Shown here piece after piece: positions 58,919 through 64,000 of a DNA stretch of 64,000 nucleotides. Source of the stretch: Mitsuaria sp. WAJ17 (GTDB lineage Bacteria > Pseudomonadota > Gammaproteobacteria > Burkholderiales > Burkholderiaceae_C); contig NZ_JACJUG010000014.1 of assembly GCF_014174515.1 (NCBI RefSeq), positions 86,332 through 150,331 of the forward strand, in the 5' to 3' direction. Under the pieces are notes generated by a model, which was given only the letters and a program-made list of their open reading frames with translations, was not told where the DNA came from and searched no databases. The position numbers and the translations under genes are program-made. How positions within the stretch are numbered: the first letter of the stretch is position 1; every line of letters begins with the position of its first letter.

Positions 58919-59254
58919 ATGAACGGCAATGACATCCTGGCCCGGCTGGGCGAGACCATCGATTCCCGCAAGCCCGAGGCCGGCGGCGACCCGTCCGCCA
59001 GCTATGTGGCCAAGCTCTTTCACAAGGGCCTGGACAGCATCCTGAAGAAGATCGGCGAGGAAGCCACCGAGGTCGTGCTGGCCGCCAAGGACGGCGACCC
59101 CGCCAAGCTGACCTACGAGGTGGCCGACCTCTGGTTCCACTCCATGATCGCGCTCAGCGCCCTGGGCCTGAAGCCGGCGGACGTGCTGAACGAGCTGGCG
59201 CGGCGTGAGGGGCTTTCGGGTCTGGAGGAGTTTGCGGCGCGGCCCAAGGGCTGA
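58919..59254 (+). CDS. hisE: phosphoribosyl-ATP pyrophosphatase
   Basis: 111 residues, the usual HisE length. Second step of histidine synthesis. Motifs: [46 protein letters not shown] and [14 protein letters not shown]. MazG-like all-helical fold, Mg-dependent. Immediately after hisI. The rest of the his genes are not in this window. Confidence 0.96.
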   Translation: MNGNDILARLGETIDSRKPEAGGDPSASYVAKLFHKGLDSILKKIGEEATEVVLAAKDGDPAKLTYEVADLWFHSMIALSALGLKPADVLNELARREGLSGLEEFAARPKG

Positions 59255-59308
59255 GCGGCCAGCGATGACAAGCGCATCCGAGGGGAAAGAAGATGCACGG
59301 GAGGAGAA

Positions 59309-59737
59309 ATGAATCGAGCCGTGAAGATTGAGCAGTCCGCCGAGCCTTCGCAGGGCATGCGGCTGTTCGTGCTGGTGGTGTACCTGATCTACGGCCTCGG
59401 CCTGCTGACGGGTGTGGCCGCCTTGCTGGCCTTGATGTTGACCTGTCTTCGCCTGAAAGAGAGCCAGGGCACGATCTACCACAGCCATCTGCGCTGGATG
59501 TTGCGGGGCTTCTGGCTGTGCTTTGTCGGGTTCGCGCTGGGGGGTGTTCTGGTCTGGACGAACTGGGCTGGCCCCGCCATCGCCGAAGTCACGGGCTATC
59601 CCGCGCACGATCTGCAAGCCTTGAGCAGCGGCGTTCAGGGCGTCGGGCGGGTTGTCCTCGGCCTGACCTGGTTCTGCGGCAGCTATCTTGTCGTGCGAGG
59701 CCTGCTCAACTGGAGCGAACACCGTCGAATGCCTTGA
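59309..59737 (+). CDS. small integral membrane protein of the his-tat region
   Basis: 142 residues with three hydrophobic segments (LFVLVVYLIYGLGLLTGVAA, FWLCFVGFALGGVLVWTNW and VGRVVLGLTWFCGSYLVVRG), inner membrane. This gene between hisE and the HIT-protein gene is conserved in Burkholderiales; its function is unknown. GGAGGAG lies upstream of the ATG. Confidence 0.85.
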   Translation: MNRAVKIEQSAEPSQGMRLFVLVVYLIYGLGLLTGVAALLALMLTCLRLKESQGTIYHSHLRWMLRGFWLCFVGFALGGVLVWTNWAGPAIAEVTGYPAHDLQALSSGVQGVGRVVLGLTWFCGSYLVVRGLLNWSEHRRMP

Positions 59738-59773
59738 CCGAGGCACCTCAGAATCAGACTGCTGGAGCACACC

Positions 59774-60121
59774 ATGAGCCACGATCCGAACTGCATCTTC
59801 TGCAAGATCATCGCCGGCCAGATCCCCTCGAAGAAGGTCTACGAGGACGAGGATCTGCTGGCCTTCCACGACATCCACCCGTGGGCGCCCGTCCATGTGC
59901 TGATCATCCCCAAGCTGCATATCGCCAGCATGGTGGAACTGACGGAAGAGCATGTGACGCTGCTGGGCCGGATGAGTGTGCTGGCGCCCCGGCTGATGAA
60001 GGAGTTGGGCGTCAGCAACGGTTTCCGCACCGTGATCAATACTGGGCCGGACGGCGGGCAGGAGGTCTATCACCTGCACATGCACGCCATGGGCGGCCCC
60101 AGGCCTTGGCTGAAGGGTTGA
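59774..60121 (+). CDS. hinT: HIT-family purine nucleoside phosphoramidase
   Basis: 115 residues. His100-Leu-His-Met-His104 is the HIT catalytic triad; the first motif CIFCKIIAGQIPSKKVYEDE is typical, and HPWAPVHVLIIPKLHI follows. Hydrolyses AMP-lysine and other phosphoramidates. Between the membrane gene and tatA. Confidence 0.95.
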   Translation: MSHDPNCIFCKIIAGQIPSKKVYEDEDLLAFHDIHPWAPVHVLIIPKLHIASMVELTEEHVTLLGRMSVLAPRLMKELGVSNGFRTVINTGPDGGQEVYHLHMHAMGGPRPWLKG

Positions 60122-60222
60122 GCCCTTCTTGAAACTTTGATGAATAAGGGGCATCTGTCCAGTCGCAAGGGACTGACACGGCGGGCGCCTAGAATCCGTT
60201 ATTCGCTTTTGAGGAGACCACT

Positions 60223-60450
60223 ATGGGTGGACTGAGCATTTGGCACTGGCTGATCGTGCTGGTGGTGGTGGTGATGGTGTTCGGCACCAAGAAGTTGCGC
60301 AATGTGGGCTCGGACCTGGGCGCAGCGGTCAAGGGCTTCAAGGACGGCATGAAGGACGGTTCCACCGCTGACGCACCCGCACAGCAGGTGAGCCACAACA
60401 AGACGCAGGACCCGAACACGGTCGATGTCGACGCCAAGACCAAGTCCTGA
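60223..60450 (+). CDS. tatA: Sec-independent protein translocase subunit TatA
   Basis: 75 residues. One N-terminal membrane helix ([20 protein letters not shown]), the hinge and an amphipathic helix ([18 protein letters not shown]), then a charged tail. TatA forms the conduit for folded substrates. GAGGAGACC precedes the ATG. A TAGAAT -10-like element lies 28 bp upstream; a -35 is not clear. Confidence 0.97.
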   Translation: MGGLSIWHWLIVLVVVVMVFGTKKLRNVGSDLGAAVKGFKDGMKDGSTADAPAQQVSHNKTQDPNTVDVDAKTKS

Positions 60451-60461
60451 GCTGAGTTCGG

Positions 60462-60932
60462 ATGATTGATTTCGGCTTTGACAAGCTGGCGCTGATCGGC
60501 GCCGTGGCCCTGATCGTGATCGGACCGGAGCGCCTGCCCAAGGTGGCGCGCACGGCCGGCCACCTCATGGGCAAGGCCCGGCGCTATGTGGCCGAGGTCA
60601 AGGCCGAGGTCAACCGCTCCATGGAGCTCGAGGAGCTCAAAAAGATGAAGGGCCAGTTCGAGGACGCCGCGCGCGACGTCGAACAGAGCGTCCAGCAGGA
60701 AGTCAATTCCGCTACCCAGGCCTTCGACCAGACCTGGCAGAGCATAGGCGGCGAGGGCAGCAGCTATGAGCCGCTGCCGCCCAGCTATCGCCACCCGGGC
60801 AAGAAGTGGCGCGTCAAGCGCGGCGCGGTGCCCCTCTGGTACAAGAAGCAGCAGGGGGTGCGCCGCCATGTGCAGTCCGGTGCGGCGCGCGTGGCCCGGT
60901 TCCGCCCTTCCTCGCGTTCTTCGCAATTCTGA
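60462..60932 (+). CDS. tatB: Sec-independent protein translocase subunit TatB
   Basis: 156 residues. It begins with a membrane helix ([20 protein letters not shown]) and a long amphipathic and coiled segment with [20 protein letters not shown]. The C-terminal part is basic, low in conservation. TatB with TatC binds twin-arginine signals. 11 bp after tatA. Confidence 0.96.
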   Translation: MIDFGFDKLALIGAVALIVIGPERLPKVARTAGHLMGKARRYVAEVKAEVNRSMELEELKKMKGQFEDAARDVEQSVQQEVNSATQAFDQTWQSIGGEGSSYEPLPPSYRHPGKKWRVKRGAVPLWYKKQQGVRRHVQSGAARVARFRPSSRSSQF

Positions 60933-60967
60933 TCCTGCCCTGACAAGCCGAGAAGGCGCCCCTTCCC

Positions 60968-61759
60968 ATGAGTTCCTCTCCCGAAGACGAACTGGCTGGC
61001 ACCGAGCAGCCCTTCGTGTCGCATCTGATCGAGCTGCGTGATCGCCTGATCCGCGCGCTGCTGGCCATCGGCGTGGCCTTCGGCCTGCTGTGCCTCTATC
61101 CCGGCCCGGCCGGGCTCTACGACCTGCTGGCGGCGCCCCTGGTGGCACATCTGCCCAAGGGCTCGTCGATGATCGCCACCAATGTGCTCTCGCCCTTTCT
61201 GGTCCCGCTGAAGATCACGCTGCTGGCCGGCTTTCTTGTGGCGCTGCCGGTGGTGCTGTACCAGGTCTGGGCCTTCGTGGCGCCGGGCCTCTATTCGCAC
61301 GAGAAGCGCCTGGTCCTGCCCCTGGTGGTGTCCAGCACGGTGCTGTTTTTCATCGGCGTGGCCTTCTGCTACTTCTTCGTCTTCGGGCAGGTCTTCAAGT
61401 TCATCCAGGGCTTTGCGCCCAAGAGCATCATGGCGGCGCCGGACATCGAAGCCTACCTGGGCTTCGTGATGACCATGTTCATCGCCTTCGGTGCGGCCTT
61501 CGAGGTGCCGGTGGTGGTGGTGGTGCTGGCCCGCATGGGCCTGGTGACGGTCGAGAAGCTGCGCGAGTTCCGCGGCTACTTCATCGTGCTGGCCTTTGTG
61601 ATCGCGGCCATCATCACGCCGCCGGACATCGTTTCCCAGCTCGCCCTGGCCATCCCCATGTGCCTGCTCTACGAGTTGGGCATCTGGTCGGCAGGCGTCT
61701 TCATCCGCGCCACCAAGGCGCCGGACGACTCCGAGGACGCCAAGGACGCCGCGGGCTGA
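60968..61759 (+). CDS. tatC: Sec-independent protein translocase subunit TatC
   Basis: 263 residues with six membrane helices. The hallmark FVSHLIELRDRLIRALLAIG, FVAPGLYSHEKRLVLPLV, MFIAFGAAFEVPVVVVVL and IAAIITPPDIVSQLALAIPM are present. It is the receptor for twin-arginine signal peptides. 35 bp after tatB. A 6-bp stem hairpin (61779-61794, no T-tract) lies in the 43-bp convergent gap to degQ. Confidence 0.97.
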   Translation: MSSSPEDELAGTEQPFVSHLIELRDRLIRALLAIGVAFGLLCLYPGPAGLYDLLAAPLVAHLPKGSSMIATNVLSPFLVPLKITLLAGFLVALPVVLYQVWAFVAPGLYSHEKRLVLPLVVSSTVLFFIGVAFCYFFVFGQVFKFIQGFAPKSIMAAPDIEAYLGFVMTMFIAFGAAFEVPVVVVVLARMGLVTVEKLREFRGYFIVLAFVIAAIITPPDIVSQLALAIPMCLLYELGIWSAGVFIRATKAPDDSEDAKDAAG

Positions 61760-61802
61760 TCGCCTGCTGCGCAAGGTAGGCAGGGCCGCCTGCCCAGCGT
61801 GC

Positions 61803-62993
61803 TCAGTTCGGGTTGTCTTCCGCCTTGGGCCTTGGCCGCTGGCCCACCTTCAGCACGAAGGCCCGGCGTTCGGCGCCGCGCTGCACCTCCAGCTTCGCCT
61901 GGCTGCCCGGGGTGAGGGCAGCCACCGTGGTCAGCAGCTCGTTGGGGTTCTGCACCGTTTTGCCGCCCACGCTGAGCACCACGTCGCCCGGCCGTATCCC
62001 GGCCTGCTCAGCCGGCCCCTTGAGGATCACGCCGCTGACCATCACGCCCCGCAGCTGCGGCAGATGGAAGGCCTCCAGCACCTCGGGCGTGAGCTCGCGC
62101 GTCTGCACGCCCACCCAGCCGCGCAAGACCTGACCCTGCTTGATCAGCGCCTCCATCACCTCGCGCGCCAGGCTCACCGGGATGGCGAAGCCGATGCCCA
62201 TGCTGCCGCCGCTGCGTGAGTAGATGGCGGTGTTGATGCCCAGCAGCTGGCCTTGCGTGTCCACCAGCGCGCCGCCCGAGTTGCCGGGGTTGATGGCCGC
62301 ATCGGTCTGGATGAAGTTCTCGAAGGTAGACAGGCCCAGCTGCTTGCGGCCCAGGGCGCTGACGATGCCCGAGGTCACCGTCTGGCCCACGTTGAAGGGG
62401 TTGCCGATGGCCAACACGGCATCGCCCACCTGCAGGCTGTCGGCCTCGCCCAGGCGCATCACCGGCAGATTGGGCAGGCGGATGCGCAGCACGGCGAGGT
62501 CGGTGTCGGGGTCGGTGCCGATCAGCTCGGCGGTGGTCTCGCGGCCATCGCTGAGCTGGATCAGGATCTCGGTGGCGTTCTCGACCACATGGTTGTTGGT
62601 GAGCACATAGCCCTCGGGCGAGACGATGACGCCCGAGCCCGTGCCGCGCGGGCCGTCGGGCTCGTCTTCATCAGGGCTGCCGCCGTGGTAGCGCAGCCAG
62701 GCTTCCTCTTCCTCGCTGAGCGGCTGGCCGGGCTTGCTGGCGCTGATGCTCACCACAGCCGGCGCCGCCAGGCGCGCGGCCTCCGCATAGCCGGGTCGCT
62801 TGCCACTGCTGGTGGCCAGCTGCAGGCTGGGTGCTGGATGCAGGCTGCCCTGCAGCCATTGCGGTTTCAGCGTGGCCACCACGAAGTAGCCGGCCAGCGC
62901 CACGGTCGTGGCCTGGGAGAAAATCAGCCAGGACCGGCGCAGGGGCGAGGGCGCTCCGGCAGGCTGGGAGGAAGACGAGGACGATGTGGACAT
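61803..62993 (-). CDS. degQ: DegQ/DegS-type periplasmic serine protease
   Basis: 396 residues. An N-terminal membrane anchor (about 23-41) and a Ser/Pro-rich start, then the trypsin-like protease with His135, Asp165 and Ser239 (NPGNSGGAL), and one PDZ domain (about 290-370). A single PDZ and an uncleaved anchor resemble DegS more than DegP. Probably periplasmic protein quality control or envelope stress signalling. Convergent with tatC; its ATG overlaps the ATG of the nif3 gene in the palindrome CATG at 62991-62994. Confidence 0.92.
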   Translation of the reverse strand: MSTSSSSSSQPAGAPSPLRRSWLIFSQATTVALAGYFVVATLKPQWLQGSLHPAPSLQLATSSGKRPGYAEAARLAAPAVVSISASKPGQPLSEEEEAWLRYHGGSPDEDEPDGPRGTGSGVIVSPEGYVLTNNHVVENATEILIQLSDGRETTAELIGTDPDTDLAVLRIRLPNLPVMRLGEADSLQVGDAVLAIGNPFNVGQTVTSGIVSALGRKQLGLSTFENFIQTDAAINPGNSGGALVDTQGQLLGINTAIYSRSGGSMGIGFAIPVSLAREVMEALIKQGQVLRGWVGVQTRELTPEVLEAFHLPQLRGVMVSGVILKGPAEQAGIRPGDVVLSVGGKTVQNPNELLTTVAALTPGSQAKLEVQRGAERRAFVLKVGQRPRPKAEDNPN

Positions 62994-63786
62994 GAACGAA
63001 GACAATCCGACGACCGGAAGAATCGGGCCCCGGGCCCTGCCGCGCGAGGCGCTGCTGCGCCTGCTGGACGGCTGGCTGGAGCCGGGTCGTTTCAAGGATT
63101 ATGGGCCCAACGGTCTGCAGCTTGAGGGTAAGCCCGAGGTGCGGCGCGTGCTGTGTGGCGTGACCGCCAGCCTGGCCCTGATCGAGGCGGCCATCGAGCG
63201 CGGCGCCGATGCGCTGCTGGTCCACCACGGCCTCTTCTGGCGCGGCCAGGAGCAGCGCCTGACAGGCTGGATGAAGACCCGCGTGCAGCGCCTGCTGGCC
63301 CATGACATCAACCTGATCGCCTACCACCTGCCGCTGGATGCCCATGCCGAGCTGGGCAACAACGCGCAACTGGGCCGTCAGTTCGGTTGGACGGCGGATG
63401 CCCGCTTCGGTGACCAGGACCTGGGCTTCTCGGGCCCCCTGCCCGAAGGTCAGCAGACCTTGGCCGGCCTGACGGGCGTGCTGGAACGGCAGCTCGCGCG
63501 CCCCGTCCTGGCCATCCCGGGCGATGGGCGGCCGCTGCGCCGCGTGGCCTGGTGCACCGGCGGGGCACAGGGCTTCTTCGAGGCGGCAATCGCCAGCGGG
63601 GCGGACGTCTTCCTGACCGGCGAGATTTCCGAGCCCCAGGCCCATTACGCGGCCGAGACCGGCGTGGCCTTTGTTGCCGCCGGCCACCATGCCACGGAGC
63701 GCTACGGTGTGCAGGCCCTGGGCCGGCGCCTGGCCGATGAAGCCGGCCTCGACGTCGAGTTCCTGGACCTCCCCAACCCTGCATGA
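62992..63786 (+). CDS. Nif3-like dinuclear metal centre protein
   Basis: 264 residues. The start segment REALLRLLDGWLEP with FKDYGPNGLQLEG, and VHHGLFWRG, HLPLDAHAELGNN, GDVFLTGEIS-like (ADVFLTGEISEPQAHYA) and AGHHATERYGVQALG are Nif3/DUF34 marks. Metal ligands are the His and Glu residues of these motifs. Forms hexamers; a GTP cyclohydrolase I-like role has been suggested. The ATG at 62992 is shared, on opposite strands, with degQ. The stop overlaps the pdxA start. Confidence 0.92.
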   Translation: MNEDNPTTGRIGPRALPREALLRLLDGWLEPGRFKDYGPNGLQLEGKPEVRRVLCGVTASLALIEAAIERGADALLVHHGLFWRGQEQRLTGWMKTRVQRLLAHDINLIAYHLPLDAHAELGNNAQLGRQFGWTADARFGDQDLGFSGPLPEGQQTLAGLTGVLERQLARPVLAIPGDGRPLRRVAWCTGGAQGFFEAAIASGADVFLTGEISEPQAHYAAETGVAFVAAGHHATERYGVQALGRRLADEAGLDVEFLDLPNPA

Positions 63787-64000
63787 AGCCCCGAGCGATG
63801 AGCCGTCTCAAGCCCTTGCTGATCACCCAGGGCGATGCCTGCGGGATCGGCCCCGAAGTCGCCGTGGCCGCCTGGGCCGCCGAACAGACCGCGCCTGGCG
63901 ACCGCCCCCTGTGCCTGGTGGGCGACGCCGCCGTCTGGCGCCGGGCCCTGCGCCTGGCCGGCCTGGACCGCCCGGTGGCCCTGCTGGACGATCCGTCGGA
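63783..64000 (+). CDS. pdxA: 4-hydroxythreonine-4-phosphate dehydrogenase (PdxA), cut by the window end
   Basis: Only the first 72 residues are in the window, and the frame is open to the last base. LLITQGDACGIGPEVAVAA matches the PdxA/PdxA2 motif (usually ITxGDPxGIGPE), followed by a Rossmann-like strand PLCLVGDAAVWRRAL. Involved in pyridoxal-phosphate synthesis. The ATG at 63783 overlaps the nif3 stop (ATGA); an ATG at 63798 is an alternative. Confidence 0.85.
   Translation, partial: MKPRAMSRLKPLLITQGDACGIGPEVAVAAWAAEQTAPGDRPLCLVGDAAVWRRALRLAGLDRPVALLDDPS

Noticed and set aside
60173..60195. CTGACA ... TAGAAT as a sigma-70 promoter for tatABC.
   Set aside because: The spacer is only 11 bp, too short for a functional -35/-10 pair.
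61779..61794. Hairpin in the tatC/degQ convergent gap as a terminator.
   Set aside because: Only a 6-bp stem and no T-tract on either strand, so not listed as a separate terminator.

Overview
This is a very GC-rich chromosomal window from a betaproteobacterium. The best guess is Burkholderiales of the Rubrivivax/Leptothrix/Roseateles type. That placement is an inference from gene order (hisI-hisE-membrane protein-HIT-tatABC next to degQ and nif3; argB-nucleotidase-slmA), from an imuA-imuB-dnaE2 mutasome under a near-consensus LexA box, and from a CoA ligase/Liv-type ABC cluster. No rRNA, tRNA, CRISPR array, plasmid origin or complete insertion sequence is visible.

Layout. 0-5 kb: a minus-strand run of four exported proteins, namely two GH25-like proteins (one with all expected catalytic acids, one without the DxE pair), a lipoprotein and a secreted protein of unknown function. 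5-9.6 kb: a Pro-Thr-repeat lipoprotein, a YdeI-family protein, a secreted metallo-beta-lactamase-fold protein and a tandem intergenic repeat. 9.6-17.6 kb: an oxidoreductase/LysR divergent pair, nudC, a class D beta-lactamase and small housekeeping or accessory genes. 17.9-21.3 kb: a large TonB-dependent receptor convergent with a TonB-C-like secreted protein. 21.5-28.1 kb: a short SDR, then ten small unrelated minus-strand genes, two of them apparently frameshifted. They lie upstream of, and point away from, a full-length integron integrase (28.3-29.4 kb). I found no attC sites. 29.7-36.8 kb: imuC, imuB and imuA, each carrying low-complexity insertions, some made of exact tandem repeats in multiples of 3 bp. 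37-39.5 kb: an acetyltransferase, a methyltransferase preceded by a decayed copy of its own 5' end, and a gene-poor stretch. 39.5-51.5 kb: a Crp-type regulator divergent from an acyl-CoA ligase, a Liv-type ABC importer, a small protein and a PaaK-like ligase, then two more solute-binding-type proteins. 51.5-64 kb: mostly conserved core genes (dtd, CDF transporter, argB, slmA, mutT, hisI, hisE, hinT, tatABC, degQ, nif3, start of pdxA).

How the genes fit together. The 40-49 kb cluster probably imports a hydrophobic carboxylate and activates it to its CoA thioester, with the Crp-type regulator reading a 7-2-7 bp palindrome in the divergent promoter. The imu operon is SOS-induced translesion synthesis. 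tatABC exports folded proteins and degQ handles envelope protein quality. The best candidates for something undescribed are the four-gene GH25/lipoprotein operon, the integron integrase beside a one-direction row of small genes without attC sites, and the repeat-expanded imu mutasome.
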